64,000 nucleotides of DNA from Rhizobium sp. R711 (GCF_002211365.1 NZ_LOKZ01000001.1:682001-746000); one strand, 5' to 3'. Shown: positions 48,772 to 57,973, counted from the first letter of the stretch. Numbers and translations are program-made. The notes: a model not told the origin generated them from the sequence alone.

Positions 48772-48934
48772 GGAAGACCTGGATCGTAACATTTGATCTT
48801 GAAACGACAAGAACAAAAAGAGAACATAACTTCGAGTGATCGATACGACAAAGCTTGCCCTGCGCAAGAAACGGGTTGAATTCAGGCTGTCGCGGCACGA
48901 TCTTCGGAGTGACCCAGCAGGGAGGCAATGACCC

Positions 48935-49495
48935 ATGCCACAGGCAATGCACTATCTGATTTTCAAAACGGCCGGCGGCTTCTGCGGCATCGCCTGGAGT
49001 GATGTCGGCATCACGCGGTTTCAGCTGCCGACGTCGAGTGCAGAGGCAACCGAACGGCTGCTTCTGCGCCGCATTCCGGGTGCTGAGCCCGCGACGCCGC
49101 CGTCTGCCGTCGCCGAGGCTGTCGTGGCCGTGAAGCGCTATTTCAGCGGAGAGCCCACGGATTTCTCGACCGTGAAGGTCGACCTTGCTGGTCAAGATGC
49201 GTTCTTCAAGCAAGTCTATGACGCCGCACGCCAGATCGGCTGGGGTAAAACGACCACCTATGGTGCTCTTGCAAAGCAGCTTGGCGCAGGTCCCGAGGCC
49301 GCCCGCGACGTCGGTCAGGCGATGGCGAAAAATCCCGTTGCGCTGATCATCCCCTGCCATCGTGTTCTGGCGGCCGGAAACAAGATCGGGGGCTTCTCCG
49401 CTCCAGGCGGATCATCGTCCAAGCAGAGGATGCTTGAACTCGAAGGTGTGAGCCTGGCACCGCCGAAGCCTAGCCAGCAGTCGCTCGATTTCTGA
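48935..49495 (+). CDS. ogt: Methylated-DNA-[protein]-cysteine S-methyltransferase
   Basis: This is a 186-residue suicide alkyltransferase repairing O6-methylguanine. The acceptor Cys141 is in IIPCHRVLAAG, preceded by the HTH-like arginine-finger region (GQAMAKNPVAL). The N-terminal domain of ~75 residues is the ribonuclease-like fold. GGGAGG lies 11 bases before ATG 48935; an out-of-frame ATG at 48927 is ignored. It is divergent from the frameshifted ligase gene. Confidence 0.95.
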   Translation: MPQAMHYLIFKTAGGFCGIAWSDVGITRFQLPTSSAEATERLLLRRIPGAEPATPPSAVAEAVVAVKRYFSGEPTDFSTVKVDLAGQDAFFKQVYDAARQIGWGKTTTYGALAKQLGAGPEAARDVGQAMAKNPVALIIPCHRVLAAGNKIGGFSAPGGSSSKQRMLELEGVSLAPPKPSQQSLDF

Positions 49496-49533
49496 TCGAA
49501 ATTGCCGGACAATCTCGATCTCAAACAGGGCCG

Positions 49534-49851
49534 TCATTCGCTCCCCAGAGCACCGCAGGCCTCAAAGAGGATCGATCGCACCCAGCGGTGGCCCGGATCA
49601 CGATGCGTGCGCTCGTGCCACACGGCGAGCTTGGTAAAGCCAGGGAAATCGACTGGAGGTTCAAACGCAACGAGGCCGTCGCCGCCCGACACCAGCCGGC
49701 GGGGAACGACGGCGATCAGATCGGTTCTACGCAGCACCTCGGTGAGCGCCATGAAGCTATTGACCGAAAGCACGGCTCGGCGCTCTCTTCCGACCTTCGT
49801 CAGAGCGTCGTCGGTCACGCCCACTCGATTGTTTCCTAGAATACTAACCAT
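49534..49851 (-). pseudogene. Truncated LysR regulator, C-terminal third only
   Basis: The visible 105 residues match the C-terminal half of a LysR effector-binding domain: VGVTDDALTKVGRERRAVLSV, then DLIAVVPRRLV and WHERTHRDPGHRWVR. The N-terminal HTH and first half of the domain are missing. Homology stops at about 49855-49865, where A/T-rich unrelated sequence begins. This is the left boundary of the accessory region and suggests deletion by insertion or excision. Confidence 0.85.
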
Positions 49852-50184
49852 TTGAATTCGCTAGGAAAAATATTTTTCGCCCAAAGCTATACCGTTGGGG
49901 ACACCGACAAAATGCGGCGCTTATGAAATCATTGGCTTTTTTTGGCCATATGCGGTTCCGCCATCTATCGCCGACGACGGAACCGCGATGCGCAAACTGC
50001 TCATTCCGTGCGCCTCGCCGCTTCTACGCCACTGTACTCTGGCCGGCATTCGCGCCTTTTAGAGCTATACCGTCATAGGTGTTTTTTCCAATCGGGCGAC
50101 GAACCAATCGGCCCAAATCCTCCTATGGAACAATTGTAAGCTTCGTGCTACACATTCCTCCAATATGTAGTGCGAAGGTGGCAA
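49852..50184. other. Non-coding left flank of the hipBA island
   Basis: No gene is supported. It contains a direct repeat AGCTATACCGT at 49885-49895 and 50063-50073 (a CTATACCGT core recurs at 52693-52701), and a 9-bp perfect inverted repeat GCGGTTCCG (49952-49960) with CGGAACCGC (49978-49986). The composition is more A/T-rich than flanking genes. Confidence 0.5.
50145..50173. promoter_or_regulatory. Candidate HipB operator
   Basis: GTGCTACACAT and ATATGTAGTGC form an imperfect inverted repeat over a 7-base spacer, 12 bases before the hipB start. HipB-type antitoxins autoregulate at such sites. The right half TATGTAGTGC also occurs at 52772-52781. Confidence 0.5.
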
Positions 50185-50520
50185 ATGCCGACACCTCACA
50201 ATCCTCCCGCCGCGGTGCGGCGCGCGTTGCGCAAGCTTGGCGCGGACATCCACGACGCCCGTCGGCGTCGGCGGCTGCCGATGTCCGTCGTGGCCGAGCG
50301 AGCCTTCACGTCGCGTTCGACCCTCCAGAAGATCGAGGCCGGCGATACCAACGTCAGCATCGGCATCTATGCCGGCGTCCTTCAGGCGCTCGGTCTCCTC
50401 GAAGGATTGAGCCAGATCGCCGACATCAGCAACGACAGCGTTGGCCAAGCGCTGGCCAGCGCTGAATTGCCGAAACACGCCCACCCCAAGCGGCCGTCCG
50501 GAGCGTCGCGCGATGGCTGA
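50185..50520 (+). CDS. hipB: HipB-like XRE antitoxin
   Basis: This is a 111-residue Cro/C1 HTH protein. The HTH (~15-70) reads MSVVAERAFTSRSTLQKIEAG followed by NVSIGIYAGVLQALGLLE. ATG 50185 follows GAAGGTGG. The stop overlaps the HipA start by 8 bases. In characterised systems HipB represses the operon and neutralises HipA. The C-terminal ~30 residues (QALASAELPKHAHPKRPSG) are a flexible tail. Confidence 0.9.
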   Translation: MPTPHNPPAAVRRALRKLGADIHDARRRRRLPMSVVAERAFTSRSTLQKIEAGDTNVSIGIYAGVLQALGLLEGLSQIADISNDSVGQALASAELPKHAHPKRPSGASRDG

Positions 50521-51760
50521 TTTCGAGGTTCATCTCGACCTTCACGGCCACACGCGCCCGATCGGGCTGGCGCGGAGCAGCCGCGTCCGTGGCACCGAGA
50601 CCATCATGTTCGAATATGATCGCGCCTGGCTTGAGGACCCGGATCGCTTCTCGCTGGAGCCGGCTCTGGCCCTGACACGCGGCGCCTTCGCGCCACCCGC
50701 TGGTCTCGCCACCTTCGGCTCCATCGGTGATTCCGCGCCCGACACCTGGGGCCGCCGCCTCATGCAACGTTCGGAGCGGCGCAGCGCCGACCGCGATGGA
50801 CGCGCCGTGCGTACCCTGGTCGAAAGCGACTATCTGCTCGGTGTCGCCGACGAAACCCGACTTGGCGCGCTTCGCTTCCGCTGGGTCGACGAAGAACAAT
50901 TCCAAGCGCCGATCCGCGCCGGTGTGCCCGCCCTGATCGAACTCGGCCGACTGCTCCAGATCACCGAACGCATCCTGCGCGATGAGGAAACTGACGAGGA
51001 CCTCCAACTCATCTTCGCGCCCGGTTCGTCGCTTGGCGGAGCACGACCTAAGGCATCGGTCGTCGACCAGCATGGTCATCTCTCGATCGCCAAATTCCCG
51101 AAGGAGACCGACGACTACAGCATGGAGACATGGGAGGAGATCGCCCTGCGACTGGCCGGCCAGGCCGGCATCGCCACGCCGCTCCACGAACTGATCGATG
51201 TCGCCGGCAAGAAGGTCATGCTGTCCCGACGCTTCGACCGCGATGGCGCGGTCCGAATTCCCTTCCTGTCGGCGATGGCGATGATGGGCGCCAAGGATGG
51301 TGAGCGCGGCAGCTATCCCGAGATCGTCGACGCTCTGGCCGAGCATGGCGCGCATGGAAAGACCGATGCCCACGCCCTTTATCGCCGTGTGGTTTTCAAT
51401 GTGCTGATCTCCAATGTCGACGATCATCTGCGCAATCACGGCTTCCTCTGGTTCGGCAAGGCCGGATGGTCGCTGTCCCCCGCCTATGACCTCAATCCGG
51501 TGCCGACCGATATCAAGGCGCGAGTGCTGACGACCAACATCGATCTCGATGAGGGCACCTGCTCGCTCGACCTCTTGGAGGAGGCCTCAGAGTTCTTCGC
51601 CCTGACGCTGGCGCAGGCTCGCACGGTCATCAAGGATGTGGCGACCGTGACCGCAACGTGGCGCGAGACCGCAAAGGCGGCCGGCGCACGCTCGACCGAG
51701 ATCAACCGCATGGCCAGCGCCTTCGAGCATGAGGATTTAACGCGAGCGCTGGCCCTATGA
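50513..51760 (+). CDS. hipA: HipA-family serine/threonine kinase toxin
   Basis: This is a 415-residue HipA. Kinase features in order are the ATP loop SSLGGARPKASV, Lys in HLSIAKFPKE, catalytic NVLISNVDDHLRNHG and metal-binding LSPAYDLNP, so it looks active. Characterised HipA phosphorylates glutamyl-tRNA synthetase and induces dormancy. The start ATG 50513 overlaps hipB, and the stop overlaps a third gene by 4 bases. Confidence 0.95.
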   Translation: MADFEVHLDLHGHTRPIGLARSSRVRGTETIMFEYDRAWLEDPDRFSLEPALALTRGAFAPPAGLATFGSIGDSAPDTWGRRLMQRSERRSADRDGRAVRTLVESDYLLGVADETRLGALRFRWVDEEQFQAPIRAGVPALIELGRLLQITERILRDEETDEDLQLIFAPGSSLGGARPKASVVDQHGHLSIAKFPKETDDYSMETWEEIALRLAGQAGIATPLHELIDVAGKKVMLSRRFDRDGAVRIPFLSAMAMMGAKDGERGSYPEIVDALAEHGAHGKTDAHALYRRVVFNVLISNVDDHLRNHGFLWFGKAGWSLSPAYDLNPVPTDIKARVLTTNIDLDEGTCSLDLLEEASEFFALTLAQARTVIKDVATVTATWRETAKAAGARSTEINRMASAFEHEDLTRALAL

Positions 51761-52227
51761 CGAGAACCTTCCTTCACACATTCGATCCACCGTCCGCCAG
51801 CCCCGTCAACGCTGCCACCGTCGACCTGGACGTGGCGGATATCGAGGACGCTGGCATTCGCGAGGTGCTTCAGACGCCGGGCGCCGCCTATGGCGCATGG
51901 TCTATTCTCGACGCGCTCCTGACGCCAACCGGCGTGGGCACTCCCTTCATTTTCCGTGAACCGCTCGGCCAGGCGCGCGAGATGAAGGTTGCCCTGTCGG
52001 GTCTCTTCGGGCGCTTCGTCGCCCCGTGCCTATCTCGAGCGCTACTTCAACCTTTCGATCTTCGCGCATCTGGGCAGCCAGACGATCGATCTGGACCGCC
52101 GGCGGAAGGTCAAGATCAAGCGGCTGCCGCGCGGCGACCTGCCCGATTGGATCGCCAGCGCTTCCGATCTGTCCTCACTGACAGTCACCGAAGCCAAGGA
52201 CGCAGCTCCGGTAGGAGAAGTGGATAA
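51757..52227 (+). pseudogene. Third gene of the hipBA operon, frameshifted and truncated
   Basis: The ATG overlaps the HipA stop (ATGA). The first ~89 residues (MTRTFLHTFDPPSASPVNAA... to GLFGRFVA) are read in one frame. A four-C run at 52022-52025 then breaks the frame; removing one C gives FVARAYLERYFNLSIFAHLG and continues to LPDWIASASDLSSLT in the +1 frame. Recognisable sequence ends about 52200, after which unrelated sequence follows. I do not recognise a domain. The coupling suggests a component that acts with HipBA, now inactive here. Confidence 0.7.
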
Positions 52228-52309
52228 AACAGCAGCCATGGGCGGGCTGGTCGGCGGGATCGTCACCCGCGCCGGTCCGGTGACGGACACGGACGTCACG
52301 CCCGGCGAT

Positions 52310-52690
52310 CAGGAGTCGCTTGCGCGCCTCAATCTGCGGCCGGTGTACATTGTGCGCCTTGGATCGCTTCATACGCTCTTTGGGTATCGACCAGACTGCG
52401 TTCTCGAGATCAATCTCGTCCCATGTCGCATCCTCCGGGTCGCTCTTCCTAACCATCGTCAGAAGAAACAGCTTCATTCCCAGCCGTATTGTCGGCAGCG
52501 TCGGAACATGCTCAAGCTGCCCGAGCATGACACGTATCTCCGAGGGGGAAAGTGATCGGTCCTTGGGTACGAAGGTCGCGATTGATGCAGGTCCAACCTC
52601 GTCCGCGGGGTTTGCGATCTTCTCGCCATGAAGGATCGCAAAAGCAAAAATCAGCGTCACGATATCCCGAACAAGTTAGCCCATACCGTC
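52310..52690 (-). pseudogene. Tyrosine-recombinase (integrase) relic
   Basis: On the minus strand LVRDIVTLIFAFAILHGEK, NPADEVGPASIATFVPKDRSLSP and KLFLLTMVRKSDPEDATWDE are the middle of a phage-type integrase (core-binding domain and start of the catalytic domain with Arg). A TAA stop lies just upstream at about 52685, so the N-terminus is lost, and similarity stops after SKAHNV near 52345. The C-terminal His-x-x-Arg/Tyr region is absent, so it cannot recombine. It lies next to the guaA 3' end. Confidence 0.82.
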
Positions 52691-52754
52691 CCCTATACCG
52701 TCAAGTGCGAGGCTTGCCCCTCGATAGATCGCGATAGATGCCGGAGCATTTTCG

Positions 52755-52781
52755 ACTACATATCAATGATTTATGTAGTGC
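52755..52781. repeat. Inverted repeat at the guaA-proximal end of the island
   Basis: ACTACATA (52755-52762) and TATGTAGT (52772-52779) form a perfect 8-bp inverted repeat over 9 bases. The right half extends to TATGTAGTGC, identical to the right half of the candidate HipB operator at 50164-50173. Confidence 0.6.
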
Positions 52782-52818
52782 CGTGGCGTACAATGGGATA
52801 CTGTCGGATAGGTAAAAA

Positions 52819-54381
52819 TCATTCCCACTCGATCGTGCCGGGCGGCTTTGACGTCACATCATAGACGACGCGGTTGATGCCACGTACCTCGTTGATAATG
52901 CGGGTCGCGGCGCGGCCGAGGAATTCCATGTCGTAGTGGTAGAAATCGGCGGTCATGCCGTCGACCGAGGTCACGGCGCGGAGCGCACAGACGAATTCGT
53001 AGGTGCGGCCGTCGCCCATGACGCCGACAGTCTGGACCGGCAGCAGCACGGCGAACGCCTGCCAGATCGCGTCGTAGAGGCCGGCCTTGCGGATTTCGTC
53101 GAGATAGATGGCGTCGGCTTCGCGCAGAATCTCCAGCTTTTCGCGGGTGATACCGCCCGGGCAGCGGATCGCGAGACCCGGGCCGGGGAAGGGGTGGCGG
53201 CCGATGAATGAGTCGGGCAGGCCGAGTTCCTTGCCGAGCACGCGCACTTCGTCCTTGAAGAGCTCGCGCAGCGGCTCGACGAGCTGCATGTTCATGCGCT
53301 CCGGCAGGCCACCGACATTGTGGTGCGACTTGATCGTCACCGACGGGCCGCCGGTGAAGGAAACGCTTTCGATCACATCGGGATAAAGCGTGCCCTGGCC
53401 GAGGAAGTCGGCGCCGCCGAGCTTCTTCGCCTCTTCCTCGAAGGTCTCGATGAAGAGGCGACCGATGATTTTGCGCTTCGTCTCGGGATCGGAAACTCCT
53501 TCGAGCTCGCCGATGAACTTGTCGGAAGCGTCGACGTGGATCAGATGCAGGTTATAGTGTTCGCGGAACATGGCGACGACGCTGGCCGCCTCGTCCTTGC
53601 GCATCAGGCCATGATCGACGAGCACGCAGGTTAGCTTGTCGCCGATGGCCTCGTGGATCAGCAACGCCGCAACGGAGCTATCGACGCCACCCGAGAGGGC
53701 ACAGAGGACACGCTTGTCGCCGACCTGCTCGCGGATCGCTTCGACCGCCTTCTGGCGGTAGGCCGACATCGACCAGTCGCCCTTGATACCGGCGATGTTG
53801 TGAATGAAGTTGGCGATCAGCTTGGCACCATCAGGCGTATGCACGACTTCAGGATGGAACTGCACGCCGTAATATTTGCGCTTCTCATCGGCGATGAAGG
53901 CATAAGGCGCGTTCGGCGAAGTCGCGACGACCTTGAAGCCTTCAGGCAGTGCCGTGACGCGGTCGCCGTGGCTCATCCAGACTTGGTGGCGCGAGCCCTT
54001 CGACCACAGGCCTTCGAACAGTTCGCTATCTTCATCGACTTCGAGGAAGGCGCGGCCGAATTCGCGGTGGTGGCCGCTCTCGACCTTGCCGCCGAGCTGC
54101 ATGCAAATCGTCTGCTGGCCGTAGCAGATGCCGAAGACGGGCAGGCCGCTGTCGAAGATGATCTGGGGTGCGCGGGGCGATCCTTCATCGACCGTCGAGG
54201 CCGGGCTGCCGGACAGGATCACTGCCTTCGGTTGCAGGCGCTTGAAGCCTTCTTCGGCGGACTGGAAAGGAACGATCTCGCAGTAGACACCCGTTTCGCG
54301 CACGCGGCGTGCGATCAGCTGGGTTACCTGGCTGCCGAAATCGACGATGAGTACGCTGTCTGGATGTGCTGTCTGGGTCAT
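52819..54381 (-). CDS. guaA: GMP synthase (glutamine-hydrolysing)
   Basis: This is the 520-residue purine enzyme converting XMP to GMP. The amidotransferase domain has Cys86 in GICYGQQ and the His/Glu pair in FHPEV; the ATP pyrophosphatase domain has SGGVDSS near residue 230; the C-terminal dimer domain ends GTIEWE, so the gene is intact. The adjacent integrase relic fits with the guaA 3' end being a known integration site for genomic islands. Confidence 0.98.
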   Translation of the reverse strand: MTQTAHPDSVLIVDFGSQVTQLIARRVRETGVYCEIVPFQSAEEGFKRLQPKAVILSGSPASTVDEGSPRAPQIIFDSGLPVFGICYGQQTICMQLGGKVESGHHREFGRAFLEVDEDSELFEGLWSKGSRHQVWMSHGDRVTALPEGFKVVATSPNAPYAFIADEKRKYYGVQFHPEVVHTPDGAKLIANFIHNIAGIKGDWSMSAYRQKAVEAIREQVGDKRVLCALSGGVDSSVAALLIHEAIGDKLTCVLVDHGLMRKDEAASVVAMFREHYNLHLIHVDASDKFIGELEGVSDPETKRKIIGRLFIETFEEEAKKLGGADFLGQGTLYPDVIESVSFTGGPSVTIKSHHNVGGLPERMNMQLVEPLRELFKDEVRVLGKELGLPDSFIGRHPFPGPGLAIRCPGGITREKLEILREADAIYLDEIRKAGLYDAIWQAFAVLLPVQTVGVMGDGRTYEFVCALRAVTSVDGMTADFYHYDMEFLGRAATRIINEVRGINRVVYDVTSKPPGTIEWE

Positions 54382-54474
54382 GGCGAGCCTTTAATGAAAA
54401 GCACCCGGTCTTGCAATGTACGAAATCCTCCGCTGGAGGATTTTATTGTGCTGATTGTCCCTGTTTGGCAGGGG

Positions 54475-55113
54475 TTAGAACCAGAATACGCCGTCCTCCA
54501 GCGCCGTAAACAGGCTGTCGACGGCATAAGACAGCTTGCGGTCGATGACGTGCAGGTATTCCGTCCAACCGGAAATGTGCTGCAGTTCCTCCGCGCCGTC
54601 GGAGATCCCGCGCAGGCCGATCAGCGGCAGCTTGTAGGCCTGGCAGGTGCGCAAGATTGCGAAGGTCTCCATATCGACCATGTCGGCGGCGATACCGTTA
54701 TAGGCCTGCCCGGACACGACATTGCCGCCGGTGGAAAGGCTCGCCTCCGGAATGCCGGGGATTCTGAGCGGCAGATCGACGATGGCGGGCAGCTCAAGGA
54801 ATGGCGTGCGTCCCTTCTCGAAACCCAGTGGCGATGCATCCATATCGCGATAGGATACCGACGTGGCCTGATAGACTTCGGTCTGTTCGAGCTTTGCCGA
54901 GCCGGCCGAGCCGAGCGACACGACGAGATCAGGCAACTCGCCGGCCTGCTCCAATCGCGCCAGCGCGCGGGTGAGAACGATGGCCGCCTCGACCGGACCG
55001 ACGCCGGTCATCAGCGGCTCGAAGCGAGAGCGCAGGAACGGGCCGTACTCGGCCTCTGCCGCCATCACGAAGAGAATGGACTTGCCGGCGACCGACTTCA
55101 GCTCAAACCTCAT
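54475..55113 (-). CDS. 5'-methylthioadenosine/S-adenosylhomocysteine nucleosidase family
   Basis: This is a 212-residue purine nucleosidase (PNP_UDP_1 fold). FVMAAEAEYGP carries the acid and GVGPVEAA the phosphate/ribose region; VDMETFAI holds the ribose-binding M-E pair and ISDGAEEL the catalytic Asp. It recycles MTA and/or SAH. It overlaps the hotdog gene by 4 bases and lies 93 bases from guaA. Confidence 0.92.
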   Translation of the reverse strand: MRFELKSVAGKSILFVMAAEAEYGPFLRSRFEPLMTGVGPVEAAIVLTRALARLEQAGELPDLVVSLGSAGSAKLEQTEVYQATSVSYRDMDASPLGFEKGRTPFLELPAIVDLPLRIPGIPEASLSTGGNVVSGQAYNGIAADMVDMETFAILRTCQAYKLPLIGLRGISDGAEELQHISGWTEYLHVIDRKLSYAVDSLFTALEDGVFWF

Positions 55114-55559
55114 CCCGAAATGCCCTCTCTGCCACGGATGATCATCATGGTGCTTGTCATGGAAGCAATCAGTTTCGCCGGTCCGTCGCCGATCGCGTAG
55201 CCGCGCCCGTCCGCGACGATGATGTTCGATCCTGGCTTGGTGATCTCGCCTCGAAAGAGGAAACGGTCGCCACGGCCCGGCGACAGCAGATTGACCTTGA
55301 ATTCGATTGTCAGAATGGAGGCCTCGGCATCGATGACGCTATAGGCGGCGAAGCCGCAGGCAGAATCGAGGGCGGCGGAAATCACGCCAGCATGCAGAAT
55401 TCCGTGCTGCTGGGTGAGCTTGACGTCGAACGGCAGTTCGATCTCGACCATCGCCCGCTCGACGCGGGTCAATTCGGCCCCCAGGGTATGCAGCGCCGCC
55501 TGGCGGGCAAAATTCTGGCGGATTCGCTCGTGGAAATCGCCGCTGTCGTTGTCAGTCAT
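55110..55559 (-). CDS. PaaI-type hotdog thioesterase
   Basis: This is a 149-residue acyl-CoA thioesterase-like protein. The signature HGILHAGVISAALDSACGFAAYS contains the active-site Asp, with EFKVNLLSPGRGDRFLF downstream. It is translationally coupled to the nucleosidase (ATGA overlap). The acyl substrate is unknown. Confidence 0.92.
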   Translation of the reverse strand: MTDNDSGDFHERIRQNFARQAALHTLGAELTRVERAMVEIELPFDVKLTQQHGILHAGVISAALDSACGFAAYSVIDAEASILTIEFKVNLLSPGRGDRFLFRGEITKPGSNIIVADGRGYAIGDGPAKLIASMTSTMMIIRGREGISG

Positions 55560-55806
55560 CGTCGCGCCTTTCTTGCGAGCGCGAAAGTGGCATGGTGCGC
55601 CGCGTCAGACAAGCGGTTCGCGGAAATCAGTTGAAAGAGCGCTCTCGCGTTGCCGCTAATGGCTGTCGTTTGCCGGCGCTGTGCCAGCGCCGGGCGTAAA
55701 GATTGGATTCAGTCTTTTTTGGTAAATCTCCGTTAGCCATTGCTTTTCGATGGGTCCCCGGCGGCAGCGAATCTGTCGTCGATAGTTGTTTTGCGTGCGG
55801 GTTCTT

Positions 55807-56868
55807 ATGCGTCTATCGGCTACGCCAGCTTTCTTCCTTGCTTGCCTCGCGTTGTCGGGCTGCACGTCCGGTTTGGGACCGGACAGCCTCGTTGCAGGAG
55901 TGCCATCGCGGGAGACGACCAGCTCGGTAGCGCGCCCAAGCGCGCCCGTGCCGGCAACGGCTGTGCCGTCGGCCGATGTCGCGGAGACGCCAGCGCCAGC
56001 CGCGCCGCGATCGGAGGAATTGGCCTGGGCCGGCCCGGTGCCTCAGCCGCAGGCCATCACGCCGCAGCCCGGAGTGGCCGCTGCGCCGATGCCTTTGGAA
56101 AGGCCGGCTGCTTCAGTGACGCCGGCGGTATTGGCGCCAGCAGAACCTGAAATCGACGAGGAGCCGCCGACCCGTTCGCGGATCTACAATCATCGCTTCC
56201 GCGACGTCAAACCGATCAATTTTGGCTCCTCGTCGCCCAGAAAGCTCGCCGTGCACGGCGTCGATGTTTCGCGCTGGCAGGGCGACATCGACTGGCAGAA
56301 ACTCAGAACGCAGGGCGCGAACTTCGTCTACATCAAGGCGACCGACGGCGGCGACCATCTGGATCCGATGTTCCGGAAGAACTGGCGCGACGCCAAGCAG
56401 GCCGGGATAAAACGCGGTGCCTATCACTTTTTCTATTGGTGCCGCACGGCGGGCGAACAGGCGGACTGGTTCATCCGCAACGTTCCCCGGGAAGCCGGGG
56501 CCTTGCCACCGGTCATCGACGTCGAATGGAACGGCGAGTCCAGCTGCAAGCGGCGGGTCTCGCCCGAGAAGGTTCGCGAGAAGATGCAGGTCTTCATGGA
56601 CAAGCTTGAGCAGCACTATGGTCAGCGACCGATCATTTACACGGCGCCTGATTTCTACCGTGACAATCTGAAGGGCGCCTTCCTGAACTATCCTTTCTGG
56701 CTGCGTTCGGTTGCGGCGCACCCGTCGAAGGTTTATCCCGGACGCCGGTGGGTATTCTGGCAGTATTCGGGCTCCGGCATCTCGCATGGCGTCGATGGAC
56801 GGATCGACCTGAATGTCTTCCACGGCAGCGAAGACGACTGGCACGACTGGGTCGCCAGATCAAACTGA
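55807..56868 (+). CDS. GH25-family lysozyme-like lipoprotein
   Basis: This is a 353-residue predicted lipoprotein: the signal ends LALSG-C (lipobox), followed by a long Pro/Ala/Ser/Thr linker (~25-130). The GH25 domain (~145-345) has VHGVDVSRWQGDIDW, YHFFYWC, the catalytic pair in VIDVEWNG and a C-terminal WQYSGSG. ATG 55807 is chosen because the signal starts there; upstream in-frame TTG 55786 is less likely. It probably cleaves peptidoglycan in the envelope. Confidence 0.9.
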   Translation: MRLSATPAFFLACLALSGCTSGLGPDSLVAGVPSRETTSSVARPSAPVPATAVPSADVAETPAPAAPRSEELAWAGPVPQPQAITPQPGVAAAPMPLERPAASVTPAVLAPAEPEIDEEPPTRSRIYNHRFRDVKPINFGSSSPRKLAVHGVDVSRWQGDIDWQKLRTQGANFVYIKATDGGDHLDPMFRKNWRDAKQAGIKRGAYHFFYWCRTAGEQADWFIRNVPREAGALPPVIDVEWNGESSCKRRVSPEKVREKMQVFMDKLEQHYGQRPIIYTAPDFYRDNLKGAFLNYPFWLRSVAAHPSKVYPGRRWVFWQYSGSGISHGVDGRIDLNVFHGSEDDWHDWVARSN

Positions 56869-56912
56869 GACGCTGCCGGTCCTGCCCGCAAGAGACAATC
56901 GGGAGGTCCGCC

Positions 56913-57488
56913 ATGGCAGAAGTTGTGCTGTTTCACCACGCGCTTGGATTGACGCAAGGCGTTATCGCCCTTGCAGAAGACCTGCGGGCCGCAGGGCACG
57001 TTATCCATGCGCCTGACTTGTTTGCCGGCCGGGTGTTCGACACTTTGGACCAGGGCGTGCAGCATGCTCAGGAGATTGGGTTCGGCGAGATTATCCAACG
57101 CGGAGCCCGCGCCGTGGATGGGCTTGCAAGTGAGCTCGTTTATGTCGGTCTTTCCCTGGGAGTCCTCCCGGCACAGTATTTGGCTCAGACACGCGCCGGC
57201 GCGCGGGGGGCGGTCTTTCTTCATGCTTGCCTGCCGCGTTCGGAGTTTGGCTCGGCCTGGCCGGAGGACCTGCCTGCCCAGATCCATGCAATGGACGCTG
57301 ACCCGTTCTTCGTTGAAGACGGTGATATCGAGGCGGCGAAGGCGCTGCTTGCCGAGTCGGCTGACGTCCGGCTCTTCCTCTATCCCGGCGATGCGCACCT
57401 CTTTTCCGACCGGTCGCTCGCGGCTTTTGATCCAGCCGCGGCAGCCGTTCTTGAACGGCGATTGCTCGACTTTCTCGCCAATAGATAG
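56913..57488 (+). CDS. Dienelactone hydrolase-like protein
   Basis: This is a 191-residue alpha/beta hydrolase. The nucleophile elbow reads VGLSLG, with Ser rather than the Cys of classic dienelactone hydrolase, and the catalytic His is in YPGDAHLF. ATG 56913 follows GGGAGG. It may be a small esterase. It is probably cotranscribed with the lysozyme gene (44 bases). Confidence 0.85.
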   Translation: MAEVVLFHHALGLTQGVIALAEDLRAAGHVIHAPDLFAGRVFDTLDQGVQHAQEIGFGEIIQRGARAVDGLASELVYVGLSLGVLPAQYLAQTRAGARGAVFLHACLPRSEFGSAWPEDLPAQIHAMDADPFFVEDGDIEAAKALLAESADVRLFLYPGDAHLFSDRSLAAFDPAAAAVLERRLLDFLANR

Positions 57489-57520
57489 CGGTTCGACCCG
57501 TCGCGGTATTAGGCTGCCCC

Positions 57521-57973
57521 TCAGTTCAAATAGACGATCGAGGCATTGAGCAAGGTCGCGAAGCCGACCCAGGCTGCATAAGGCACGAAAAGCAGTGCGG
57601 CGGTGCGATCCGAATTCCAGCGGTTTGCAGCAAAGGCGAGGATCAGTGCCAGCAAGAGGACGATGACGACCAGCGAGGCCGACAACATCCGCAAGCCGAA
57701 GAAGAACGGTGACCATAAAAAATTGAAGACCATCTGCCAGGCCCAGATGAGCATGCCGACCGAGAGGTGCCCACGCAACCACGTTCGCCCGCCCGCGATA
57801 CCAATCAAAACGTAGAGGGCAAGCCAGACAGGTCCGAATATCCAATCAGGCGGATTGAACGGCGGCTTGGCGAGAGATTGGTACCATTCCGTCGGCAGAT
57901 TGTTGACGCCGATGGCGAGCCCCCCGCCCAGCGTGACGGCGATGAAGACGACGTAGGTCAGGGCTTTGCTCAT
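57521..57973 (-). CDS. tspO: TspO/MBR-family membrane protein
   Basis: This is a 150-residue protein with five helices and the family signatures WYQSLAKPPFNPPDWIFGPVW and the Asn/Trp-rich WQMVFNFLWSPFFFGL. TspO binds tetrapyrroles and cholesterol-like ligands and is linked to stress and porphyrin regulation. It converges with the hydrolase gene. Confidence 0.96.
   Translation of the reverse strand: MSKALTYVVFIAVTLGGGLAIGVNNLPTEWYQSLAKPPFNPPDWIFGPVWLALYVLIGIAGGRTWLRGHLSVGMLIWAWQMVFNFLWSPFFFGLRMLSASLVVIVLLLALILAFAANRWNSDRTAALLFVPYAAWVGFATLLNASIVYLN

Noticed and set aside
49820..52836. CCCACTCGATTGT in the LysR fragment against CCCACTCGATCGT at the guaA end as att copies
   Set aside because: The match is 12 of 13, but LysR similarity continues on both sides of the left copy, so it is not at the junction and may be chance.
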